Positions 6,753 through 12,826 of a DNA stretch of 22,659 nt are shown in pieces (position 1 is the first letter of the stretch; every line of letters begins with the position of its first letter). The stretch is from Armatimonadota bacterium (GTDB lineage: Bacteria; Armatimonadota; HRBIN16), in assembly GCA_028275265.1 (NCBI GenBank), contig JAPWUZ010000009.1, forward strand, positions 1 to 22,659. The letters run 5' to 3'. A program made the translations under genes and the position numbers. The notes below the pieces were generated by a model. That model worked only from the letters and a program-made list of their open reading frames with translations. It did not search any database and was not told the DNA's origin.

Positions 6753-7154
6753 TTAGTCCTCTTCCTCAAACGGGTCGTAGTCGTCGGGCACGCGCTCCTT
6801 CTTGGAGGGCAGGATGTCGGTCACGCGGGCATAGGTGTTGCCGTTCTGTGCCAGTTTCTGCGAGACCACAGCACGGGCACGCCTGCCCACCAATGCCTGC
6901 AGGTCAATCTCTTCCCCAGCGCGGTAGGGGCGTCCCGCAAACGCCGATGCCCACTTCACCGTCTTGCTGTTCACTGCCGTGCTGGCGTTCGTCCACGCCT
7001 TCAGGGGCGTGCCCTCATACTCGCCATCGGCTACCTCCAGTTTCCACGTGAACTGCTTGCCGTACGCGCCTTCCTGCTCCTCGACCGAAAGCAGTTTCAC
7101 GGCGTACACGTCTTCGGGCAGGTTTTGTGCTTGTGCCGTTACCACGAGTTTCAT
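6753..7154 (-). CDS. SSB-like protein, probable separate product from an internal start
   Basis: A 133-residue product beginning MKLVVTAQAQ. AAAGGAGG lies 10 nt before this ATG, inside the longer RNase HI frame, so independent initiation is likely. The sequence shows K-Q-F-T-W-K-L-E-V, then K-A-W-T-N-A-S-T-A-V-N-S-K-T-V-K-W, a G-E-E-I-D-L-Q-A-L-V-G-R-R segment and V-T-D-I-L-P. I associate this pattern with small OB-fold ssDNA-binding proteins of phages and plasmids. The acidic end DDYDPFEEED parallels the acidic tips of bacterial SSBs that recruit partner proteins. It would coat template single strands for the prim-pol. The family assignment is from pattern memory. Confidence 0.65.
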   Translation of the reverse strand: MKLVVTAQAQNLPEDVYAVKLLSVEEQEGAYGKQFTWKLEVADGEYEGTPLKAWTNASTAVNSKTVKWASAFAGRPYRAGEEIDLQALVGRRARAVVSQKLAQNGNTYARVTDILPSKKERVPDDYDPFEEED

Positions 7155-7634
7155 GGTCTCTGAACCTCCTTTTGTGATGTCGTGTTGGGTGTCTATGTGA
7201 ACCCCACGCCTTACAGCGTGCGGTCGTTGCCTGTTCTGCGTGCTGGCGATGTTGGCGTAGGTGTGCGCAAGGTTGCGCTCGCTCTCAATGCGCTCCAGTC
7301 GCCAAGCGGAGAACCGCTGTAGCAACTGCCGTGCTTGCTCACACAGTGCCTGCAGGTGAGGCGCATTGACCTGGTAATCCCCCAGCACTTGCAGGCGCAC
7401 TAAGTCGCTGTCCATGTAGACCTCCACATGGGATGCACCCATACGGAGACACTCGCGCAAGCCTCTCACGAGGGCATGGTATTCCGCCTCGTTGTTGGTG
7501 CAGGGTGGTAACTGCTCCCCGAACCGCTTCAGGGGCATACCGTTCTCATCAGCCACCACCACGCCGATGCCTGCGGGACCGGGGTTGCCACGAACACTGC
7601 CGTCACAGAAGAGGATTAAGTGTTCAGCCACCAT
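6753..7634 (-). CDS. RNase HI domain fused in frame to an SSB-like protein
   Basis: A 293-codon frame. Residues 1 to about 130 are an RNase HI domain: C-D-G-S (Asp11), N-N-E-A-E-Y (Glu51), M-D-S-D-L (Asp75). Where the usual N-x-x-A-D-x-L-A ending supplies the fourth acidic residue, this protein has N-L-A-H-T-Y-A-N (His124). Residues about 131-160 look like translated linker with low coding character. Residues 161-293 are an OB-fold-like phage/plasmid SSB-type protein with an acidic tail. Cleavage of RNA in RNA-DNA hybrids, such as primers laid down by the neighbouring prim-pol, is the family activity. The start ATG overlaps the prim-pol stop by 11 bp, with AGGAGG 9 nt before it. A complete ribosome-binding site before codon 161 suggests the second half may also be made alone. 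Confidence 0.8.
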   Translation of the reverse strand: MVAEHLILFCDGSVRGNPGPAGIGVVVADENGMPLKRFGEQLPPCTNNEAEYHALVRGLRECLRMGASHVEVYMDSDLVRLQVLGDYQVNAPHLQALCEQARQLLQRFSAWRLERIESERNLAHTYANIASTQNRQRPHAVRRGVHIDTQHDITKGGSETMKLVVTAQAQNLPEDVYAVKLLSVEEQEGAYGKQFTWKLEVADGEYEGTPLKAWTNASTAVNSKTVKWASAFAGRPYRAGEEIDLQALVGRRARAVVSQKLAQNGNTYARVTDILPSKKERVPDDYDPFEEED

Positions 7635-9624
7635 ACGCGAAGGCCTCCTCTGCGGTAAACACCCTCATACGTGTCGTGTTGTTTCGTGTGGTGGTGATGT
7701 TGCGTTCACCGTGTTCACCGTGTTCACCGTGTTCACCGTGTTCACCGGTGAACGGTGAATGCGGTGAACGGTGAATGGAATACTTACCGTCCCGGCTCTT
7801 CTGGAGTGTACCGTTAGCCGCCATTCGCAACAGGAGGTGCTTTACGCTCCCGTACGGTAATCCAGTGACATCTGCCACCTCTCGCGGTGATGCCTCCCCA
7901 AGCTCACGGACAGCTTCCAGAATGCGCCGACGCTCCTCGCTAATGGCGTGTTCCCGCGCATCGCCTATAACCGTCCAGCGTGTTCCCGTGTACGCCATAG
8001 CCAACTCTTGCTCTGGCACATCCCTGCCGAACACGCGAAAGACACCCTCTGCCTCGCCCCTGCTTCGCGTTGCAATAATCACCGTGTCCACTGGCGCACT
8101 CAGTCCGCCTGTGCCCGCAATGCTGTCCACGTCGGCAGAGGCACTCTTGTTGCGGTGATGCGCAACCACGAGGCAGATGCCCTCTTCCATCGCAAACTGC
8201 TGCAGGTCTCTAACGATGGCGTGTTCCTCTTGCCACACGTTGCGCCCGTTGGTCTGTGGCAGTAACGACCGCCACGCGCTCAGGGTGTCAATGATGACCA
8301 CCTCCACGCCCAACTCGCGCACGAGGGCACGCAACGCTTCCCGTCCGCCCTGTTCCGCAGGCAGCCACTGGGTCAGCAGCAGGGCGTTGCTACTCGCCTC
8401 AAGAAACGCAAGACGCCTGCGCTCCTCAAGACGGCGGGGGGCGTCCTCCAGAGCAATATAGGCAATCCTCCGGGCTTTCGGAACCGGTAACCCCCACACG
8501 GGACACCCTTGCGCTAGATTCAGGGCAAGCTCCAGCAGTGCCCAACTTTTGCCGATGCCCTTCTTGCCTACCAGCATGGTCAGCCCACAGGCAGGAATGA
8601 CGTTCTCAACAGCCCACTCAATAGGGGGAAAGTCCGTCTGCGCCAGCTCGGAGAACGTGACCGCGTGTTGCTGGAGCCACTCGGTAACACCGCCGCGCGA
8701 TGCTGTCTGGGTATTGCTCTCCTGCCTCAACGCCTTCGCGGCTTTGCTGAAGTCTCCGCCGTGTTCCAGCAACGTGTAGATGGCGAAAGGCGAATAGGCG
8801 CGTCCTGCCTCAAAAGGTGGTGCGTTGGTGGAGAACACGTAGAACATGCGCAGTCCTTCGTGCCAACTGGCACTCACCCCTCGCTCCTTGCCCGGGCGGG
8901 TCAGGTAGAGGTTCCCGTCGCGCCCTTCGCGGTAAACCGTCCACCCGTGTTGCTGGAGCAGTGTCAGCACGTCTGCCTGCTCGTTGTAGCGGTCACCCAC
9001 GCGCTTAGCATCGCCTGTAACTCGTAAGACCTGCGGTGCTGGCTCCACCTTGCGGTTTAATGCCCGGGCAAGGCTGAGGATGTCCTCCACCTCCTCAGCC
9101 GTTAACTGCGGAACCGCGCACAGGTCACCGGTGAGCAGCTCATAGGGCTTCCCGTCGGGGTGTACTTCGGCAGGTGAGGGGGGCACAATGGCGTAAGCAC
9201 CCTCACCTCTGACCTCTACCAGCAACTCCCCCTTTTCGTTTCGCGCCAGCACCTGCGTCGGCAACGCTTCGGGGGCGCGGAAGTAGTAATGAAAACCAGC
9301 AGGTGTTTTGGCGCACGGCAACCGCGAAACCAACTGCTGCAACCCATGCTCCACCACGAGGTCACCGAAGGCAATGAAGGCATCCTCGCTGTCAAAGTCC
9401 AGCACGGCGAGGTTACCCGACACGGCTCCACAAACGACAGCCACGCCTCGCTTAACACCGTTGCCGAACCACTGGCGCAGCTCGTCCTCACTCGGCAAAT
9501 GGTGCTGGAAGGACGTCCACTCCTTCAGCGCAGGGGCTTTGGAACCGTCGGCGCGAACGGGAATGACTGAAAGCCCAGCTTCGGTGTAGCACACGGCGGT
9601 GGAGATGAAATCAGTCCTCAGCAT
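7624..9624 (-). CDS. Bifunctional primase-polymerase with RepA-like ATPase domain
   Basis: A 666-residue replication protein. Residues about 5-185 are an archaeo-eukaryotic primase domain (Prim-Pol): D-F-D at 76-78, G-F-H with His112, and a VEVRGEGAYAIVPPS strand at 137-150. A middle region at about 215-300 resembles the usual prim-pol linker domain. Residues about 333-520 are a RecA-fold RepA/KaiC-type ATPase with Walker A G-K-K-G-I-G-K-S (353-360), Walker B VVIID (442-446) and an AHH motif (488-490). A winged-helix region follows, then an H-G-E repeat tail encoded by an iteron-like array. It would synthesise primers and unwind the origin for the element. ATG 9624 is chosen for GGAGGAGG 6 nt upstream, and it overlaps the preceding gene by 14 bp. 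Confidence 0.93.
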   Translation of the reverse strand: MLRTDFISTAVCYTEAGLSVIPVRADGSKAPALKEWTSFQHHLPSEDELRQWFGNGVKRGVAVVCGAVSGNLAVLDFDSEDAFIAFGDLVVEHGLQQLVSRLPCAKTPAGFHYYFRAPEALPTQVLARNEKGELLVEVRGEGAYAIVPPSPAEVHPDGKPYELLTGDLCAVPQLTAEEVEDILSLARALNRKVEPAPQVLRVTGDAKRVGDRYNEQADVLTLLQQHGWTVYREGRDGNLYLTRPGKERGVSASWHEGLRMFYVFSTNAPPFEAGRAYSPFAIYTLLEHGGDFSKAAKALRQESNTQTASRGGVTEWLQQHAVTFSELAQTDFPPIEWAVENVIPACGLTMLVGKKGIGKSWALLELALNLAQGCPVWGLPVPKARRIAYIALEDAPRRLEERRRLAFLEASSNALLLTQWLPAEQGGREALRALVRELGVEVVIIDTLSAWRSLLPQTNGRNVWQEEHAIVRDLQQFAMEEGICLVVAHHRNKSASADVDSIAGTGGLSAPVDTVIIATRSRGEAEGVFRVFGRDVPEQELAMAYTGTRWTVIGDAREHAISEERRRILEAVRELGEASPREVADVTGLPYGSVKHLLLRMAANGTLQKSRDGKYSIHRSPHSPFTGEHGEHGEHGEHGERNITTTRNNTTRMRVFTAEEAFAYGG
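7704..7776. repeat. Iteron-like array inside the prim-pol gene
   Basis: GTTCACC occurs five times at an exact 9-bp period (7704, 7713, 7722, 7731, 7740). The inverted motif GGTGAAC/GGTGAAT then follows four times (7747, 7754, 7763, 7770). The junction at 7740-7753 is a perfect GTTCACCGGTGAAC palindrome. The array encodes the low-complexity HSPFTGEHGE-type tail of the prim-pol. A dense set of directly and inversely repeated motifs beside a RepA-like domain is how iteron origins look. A simple repeat expansion in a tolerant C-terminal tail is the alternative. Confidence 0.8.
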
Positions 9625-9805
9625 CGGCGTCCTCCTCCACCAGCCTGCGCACCCGCCCTGCCTCGTAGTCATACCGCGCCTGCGCTTCCCAACGGTCGAG
9701 CAACTGCCGTATGGCATCGAACACCGCGCCCAGCACCTCAGGCTCAGTGGACGCCAACAGCGGACGGTCTCTTTGGGTGATGTCGGTAATCAGAACGCCT
9801 TTCAA
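9611..9805 (-). CDS. Small protein leading the replication operon (TTG start)
   Basis: A 64-residue protein if it starts at TTG 9805, where AGGAGG lies exactly 8 nt upstream. An in-frame GTG at 9832 would give 73 residues but has no ribosome-binding site and would bury the SD inside the coding region. The sequence runs MKGVLITDITQRDRPLLASTE at the N-terminus, has a helical middle (VFDAIRQLLDRWEAQA) and ends in an acidic E-E-D-A-D-A-E-D tail. I do not recognise a family. Its end overlaps the prim-pol start by 14 bp, so its translation probably drives that of the primase. It may be a copy-control or partner protein. The sequence given as the N-terminus is shown to 20 residues only. Confidence 0.6.
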   Translation of the reverse strand: MKGVLITDITQRDRPLLASTEPEVLGAVFDAIRQLLDRWEAQARYDYEAGRVRRLVEEDADAED

Positions 9806-9813
9806 TGAAAACA

Positions 9814-9852
9814 CCTCCTCACGGTTCTCCACTATATAAGCCCGTGAGGAGG
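9814..9852 (-). promoter_or_regulatory. Inverted repeat covering the SD of the replication operon
   Basis: CCTCCTCACGG (minus strand, 9852-9842) and CCGTGAGGAGG (9824-9814) are perfect 11-bp inverted arms around a 17-nt centre. The second arm contains the AGGAGG ribosome-binding site used for TTG 9805, so the transcript could fold and hide it. The centre contains TATATA, so the arms could instead be an operator around a -10 element, although no good -35 is visible. Either way it is well placed to control the prim-pol operon. Confidence 0.65.
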
Positions 9853-9869
9853 CGCGAAACGTGTACAGT

Positions 9870-10664
9870 TTAGAGGCGATTTTTCAGGTACTTCTCGATT
9901 TTTTTCTTTGCCCGTTCCTTAAGTTTCCGTGCGGTTGCCGGTGCAATCCCCAACTGCCGGGCAGCTTCAATCTCGGAGTAACCCTTCAATAACAACCGTA
10001 GCAGCTGGGCAGTGCGCTCGCCAAACTGTGCCAACACGCACTCTAGCGCGTCCTCATCAGCCACCACTTTAGCAGGGTCGGGGGTGTTGAGGTCAGGTTT
10101 AAGCTCCAATGGGGGAGGTTCTTCATCAGAAATTAGCTTGCTCTCCACCACCTCATGCTCGCGCTTTCTGCCCGTTCCGCCGGGCTTGCGGTCTATGCGT
10201 ACCATGCGGCGCAAAGCGGAAGCTATTGGCTGCTCACTAGCGCCTAGCGCTGCAAAAACAGAAGGGAGGTCTGCCTCTGGCATCAGCACTTGGCGCAACC
10301 ACTCAGCCACCAGCAGTTTTTTCCATTCATAGGGCGTGTCGCGGACCGCGCAACGAATTTCCTCATCGGTCCATAACGTCAGCATGGCGCGTGCTGCCGT
10401 CTTCATCAACGGCGAGTGCTTCAGTGCCTCCAAATTTCGGGGCGGGTCATCGGAAACGGGGCGGTCGGGAGCCAATTGGCAAAGCGCAAAGCGGATGTGT
10501 ATGCGAAGGTCAGGGCGTTTGTTCGCCAGCTCCACCATGCGACGGATGATTTTTTCACGCCGTTCTAGGTCGTAGTCGTAGGCGAGGCTTTCTTTTAGAG
10601 CCTTAAGTTTCCATGTGCCGATGGTTGTAAGGATGGTTTTCAGTTTTTCTACGACGTCGTCCAT
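9870..10664 (-). CDS. Protein with C-terminal sigma region-4-like HTH
   Basis: A 264-residue protein. The first 165 residues are helical and charged (KLKTILTTIGTWKLKALKES and onward) and match no family I know. A proline- and acid-rich linker (about 180-200) follows. Residues about 212-264 form an HTH: E-R-T-A-Q-L-L-R-L-L-L, G-Y-S-E-I-E-A-A-R-Q-L-G-I, then a K-rich recognition helix. This is the pattern of sigma-70 region 4 or a LuxR-type domain. Regions 2 and 3 are absent, so it is more likely a regulator or activator than a sigma factor. AGGAGG sits 7 nt before the ATG. It lies between the integrase and the replication operon, a usual place for an element's control gene. Confidence 0.75.
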   Translation of the reverse strand: MDDVVEKLKTILTTIGTWKLKALKESLAYDYDLERREKIIRRMVELANKRPDLRIHIRFALCQLAPDRPVSDDPPRNLEALKHSPLMKTAARAMLTLWTDEEIRCAVRDTPYEWKKLLVAEWLRQVLMPEADLPSVFAALGASEQPIASALRRMVRIDRKPGGTGRKREHEVVESKLISDEEPPPLELKPDLNTPDPAKVVADEDALECVLAQFGERTAQLLRLLLKGYSEIEAARQLGIAPATARKLKERAKKKIEKYLKNRL

Positions 10665-10691
10665 TCGGAACCTCCTGCCCAGGTTCTTCTA

Positions 10692-10765
10692 AGAGTGTGT
10701 CGGCCGTCCTGTGGGGCAGGCACAGGACACTTGCGAGGTGTGCGCATCACCTACCGGCACACTCT
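10692..10765. repeat. Three-stem cloverleaf-like inverted-repeat structure
   Basis: An outer stem pairs 10692-10703 with 10754-10765 (AGAGTGTGTCGG with CCGGCACACTCT, 11 of 12 pairs plus a wobble). Inside it are a perfect 8-bp stem at 10706-10713/10721-10728 (GTCCTGTG/CACAGGAC) and a 5-bp stem at 10736-10740/10748-10752 (AGGTG/CACCT). It lies between the integrase stop and the next gene's ribosome-binding site. It could be a terminator or attenuator, a cruciform bound by an element protein, or an inserted palindromic repeat. Confidence 0.7.
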
Positions 10766-10781
10766 ACATTTTTTGACGGAT

Positions 10782-11693
10782 TTACGGCAACTTTTGTTTC
10801 AACATCCTCAGCGGGCTATACTGCTCGTGTGCCCGCTTCAGGTCGTCTTCCACCAGTGCGAGGTATTGCTGTGTGGTCTTCAGGTCGCTGTGTCCCATCA
10901 GCAGGCGCAGGTGTTCCAAATCAATCCCGTTGCGCAGGCTCCATGTGGCAAAGGTTCTGCGCAACTGGTGTGCGCCCACCTTCACACCGGCACGCTTGCC
11001 GATGTATTCCACAGCCCGCTTCAGCCCTTCTAACGCCATCGGCTTATTCCCGCGTTCACTCCACCACAGCGGGGCGTCTGCAGGCTTGTCTCCGAGACGC
11101 TTCAGGTAACGGAGTAGTGCCACTCGTGTTTGCGCAGACAGCGGTACGAAGCGGTATTTCCCGCCTTTACCGCGCACAATCAGCGTCTGTCCCTGCACCA
11201 CGTCACCCACGCGCAACTGGAGGCACTCGTGAATGCGCAAACCTGTGTCCAGTAGCACCAGCAGTAACGCTTCATCTCTGGGACGGTCTTTGCAGGCTTG
11301 CAACAGCAACTGCACTTCCTCAGCCGTCAGTGCCCGCTTGATGACCTTCTCGCGTTTAGGGCTTTCCACAAGGTCGCAGGGGTTAGCTTCCAGGATGCCC
11401 TGCCGACACAGCCAACGGAAGAAGGTGTGAATGGTGCGGAAGTTTCCCGCAACAGTCTGGGGCGATTTACCCTGTCTGCGTCTGGCAATCAGGTACAGGC
11501 GGATGTGTTGCGGGGTGATGTCGGTGACGGGGATGTTTCCCACCTCGCGCAGGAAGGTGTTGAGGATGAATCGGTAGACGGTGATGGTGTTGGTGCTGGC
11601 GTTTCCCGCTTCGAGGTCGTCAAGCCACAGCTCCACCATTGCGCAGAGATTCAGCGGGTTTGTGTCAGTGATGTGTAGCCTAGCGTGTTTCAT
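10782..11693 (-). CDS. Tyrosine recombinase (integrase)
   Basis: A 303-residue XerC/D-like integrase. An N-terminal SAM-like core-binding domain covers about residues 15-105. The catalytic domain carries Arg153 (TGLRIHE), Lys176 or 179 (VRGKGGKYR), His242 and Arg245 (HQLRRTF), His268 (GHSD) and Tyr277 (QQYLAL), so the active site is complete. It would excise and insert the element at the 94-bp tRNA-Leu repeats. ATG 11693 is chosen for GAGGAGG 5 nt upstream; longer in-frame extensions run into the tRNA gene and are not credible. The start lies 83 bp after the tRNA-Leu 3' end on the same strand, with no terminator visible between, so the tRNA promoter may drive it. Confidence 0.95.
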   Translation of the reverse strand: MKHARLHITDTNPLNLCAMVELWLDDLEAGNASTNTITVYRFILNTFLREVGNIPVTDITPQHIRLYLIARRRQGKSPQTVAGNFRTIHTFFRWLCRQGILEANPCDLVESPKREKVIKRALTAEEVQLLLQACKDRPRDEALLLVLLDTGLRIHECLQLRVGDVVQGQTLIVRGKGGKYRFVPLSAQTRVALLRYLKRLGDKPADAPLWWSERGNKPMALEGLKRAVEYIGKRAGVKVGAHQLRRTFATWSLRNGIDLEHLRLLMGHSDLKTTQQYLALVEDDLKRAHEQYSPLRMLKQKLP

Positions 11694-11775
11694 GTGTCCT
11701 CCTCGTGTTCGTGGACTGGGGGAGAACACAAGATGTAGTGGCATTGCTTGCTGTGGGGTAGCATATTTAGGGGAA

Positions 11776-11862
11776 TGGTGCCGACGGGGGGACTCGAACC
11801 CCCAAGCCCGTTCGGGCACTAGACCCTGAACCTAGCGTGTTTACCAATTTCACCACGTCGGC
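11776..11862 (-). tRNA. tRNA-Leu (anticodon CAG), right copy, with promoter
   Basis: Same 87-nt sequence as the left copy, with anticodon at 11826-11828. A strong promoter lies immediately upstream on the minus strand, so this is most likely the transcribed copy. Its 3' flank is element DNA leading to the integrase. Confidence 0.95.
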
Positions 11863-11869
11863 AACCACT
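11776..11869. repeat. Right attachment repeat (94 bp), covers a whole tRNA-Leu gene
   Basis: Identical to 4910-5003. Because the whole tRNA is duplicated, the crossover point cannot be located within it. Confidence 0.92.
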
Positions 11870-11872
11870 TTA

Positions 11873-11902
11873 TATATACAGCTTTTGCCCTGCGCTTGTC
11901 AA
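11873..11902 (-). promoter_or_regulatory. Sigma-70-type promoter of tRNA-Leu
   Basis: On the minus strand TTGACA (11902-11897) is followed after 18 nt by TATATA (11878-11873), about 10 nt before the mature tRNA 5' end. It probably also reads into the integrase gene. Confidence 0.8.
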
Positions 11903-11935
11903 GGGGCGCGCACACGATTTTAATCGAAAATGCGG

Positions 11936-12826
11936 CTACTCCAGCGGTACCTCCTGCCGACACAGGTTGTTCCCTTCGCGCGTGAGCACCGTCAGCGCCC
12001 GTACGCCCTGCTGCAGGAGGTATTCTCGCGCCTGCTCGATGCCGAAGCCGACCTGTTCCACGCGGTGGCTGTCGTCTCCCAAACAGAAGCCGACGCCCAT
12101 CCGCTGCGCCAGCTGCACCAGCCATGGGGCAGGGTAGGGTTCGCCCAGCCCTTTGCGGTAGCCCGCGGTGTTTACCTCCACAATGCCCCTTGTGGCGCGC
12201 ACCGCCTCCAGAGCCTCTTCCGCCGCCCGGCGCACCGTGTCGGTTTCCTGCAATCCGAAATGCCGACCGTGCAGCTTAATCAGATCCAGATGCGCCACCA
12301 CCTCCGGCCGCAGCGCGGTAACCATCTCCGCCACCGTCTGGTAGTAGCTTACTGCCAGCGGTTCGATACCTCCGCACGTATCGATGGCTGTCTGGAAATC
12401 CTCCGCGCTGCCGTCGATAGAGATTTCGCGCACATAGTGCACCGAGCCCACGATATACTCGAAGGCATAGCGCCGACGGTAGTCCTGCATTAACGAGACG
12501 TAAGAGTCTGCGGGCACGACCTCAATCTCGAACCCACGTAGCACGATAAGGCGGTCGGCGAACTCTTCCGCCAATGTGGGCAGGGTCTGCGCGTAGCGTT
12601 CAAAGTCGGCGAGCAGTTTGGGCACGTCCCAGCCCATCGCGATTTCGTTTGGATACAGGAAGCGTGCCTCTACGCGCGGGGCATGTTCGGTGACGCCGAA
12701 GGTGTGATAGCCCGCCTCGACCGCCGCCTCCAGCATCTCGCGCAAGGTGGACGAGGCATGGTCACAGTATTCGCGGCTGTGCCCGCCGTGAAGCGAGACT
12801 TTCCAGCGCGGTGCGTCTACCGGCAT
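11936..12826 (-). CDS. PHP-domain phosphatase, histidinol-phosphatase-like
   Basis: A 296-residue PHP-superfamily protein resembling HisK-type histidinol phosphatases (about 260-300 residues). Metal-binding motifs in order are H-G-G-H with H13 and H16, T-E-H-A, G-F-E-I-E, G-S-V-H-Y, H-L-D-L-I-K, E-V-N-T-A-G and G-D-D-S-H. The family reaction is removal of phosphate from histidinol phosphate, the penultimate step of histidine synthesis. No other his gene is visible here, so another small phosphate ester is possible. The chosen ATG overlaps the end of the isomerase-like gene by 10 bp, with AGGAG only 2 nt before it. The PHP motif starts so soon afterwards that no later start is possible. Confidence 0.82.
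   Translation of the reverse strand: MPVDAPRWKVSLHGGHSREYCDHASSTLREMLEAAVEAGYHTFGVTEHAPRVEARFLYPNEIAMGWDVPKLLADFERYAQTLPTLAEEFADRLIVLRGFEIEVVPADSYVSLMQDYRRRYAFEYIVGSVHYVREISIDGSAEDFQTAIDTCGGIEPLAVSYYQTVAEMVTALRPEVVAHLDLIKLHGRHFGLQETDTVRRAAEEALEAVRATRGIVEVNTAGYRKGLGEPYPAPWLVQLAQRMGVGFCLGDDSHRVEQVGFGIEQAREYLLQQGVRALTVLTREGNNLCRQEVPLE

Larger units (their letters stand above)
4910..11869 (-). mobile_element. Integrated tRNA-Leu element with prim-pol replication module (satellite-like or integrative plasmid)
   Basis: Perfect 94-bp direct repeats at 4910-5003 and 11776-11869 bound the element, and one repeat unit plus cargo is 6866 bp. A tyrosine recombinase gene lies beside the right repeat. All cargo genes run on the minus strand: integrase, sigma-r4-like HTH protein, small protein, primase-polymerase/RepA-like ATPase, RNase HI::SSB-like fusion, unknown protein, small-terminase-like HTH protein, VRR-NUC nuclease and small HTH protein. 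No portal, capsid, large terminase, relaxase or coupling protein is present. The mix of integrase, prim-pol replicase and TerS-like protein is the minimal layout of phage-inducible islands, though at under 7 kb it is smaller than typical ones. An integrative plasmid is the main alternative. Confidence 0.88.

Noticed and set aside
7704..7776. CRISPR array
   Set aside because: The units are 7 bp at 9-bp spacing with no variable spacers and lie inside a coding region.
5339..10664. Complete sigma factors in the element
   Set aside because: Only a region-4-like HTH is visible in both proteins; no region 2 sequence for -10 recognition or melting is present.
10697..11341. 214-codon plus-strand open frame
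   Set aside because: It runs through the cloverleaf structure and antisense to the integrase; composition is unlike a real protein.
10782..11819. Integrase starting at the upstream Met, giving 345 residues
   Set aside because: The extra residues would be encoded within the tRNA-Leu gene, and a strong ribosome-binding site marks the internal ATG at 11693.
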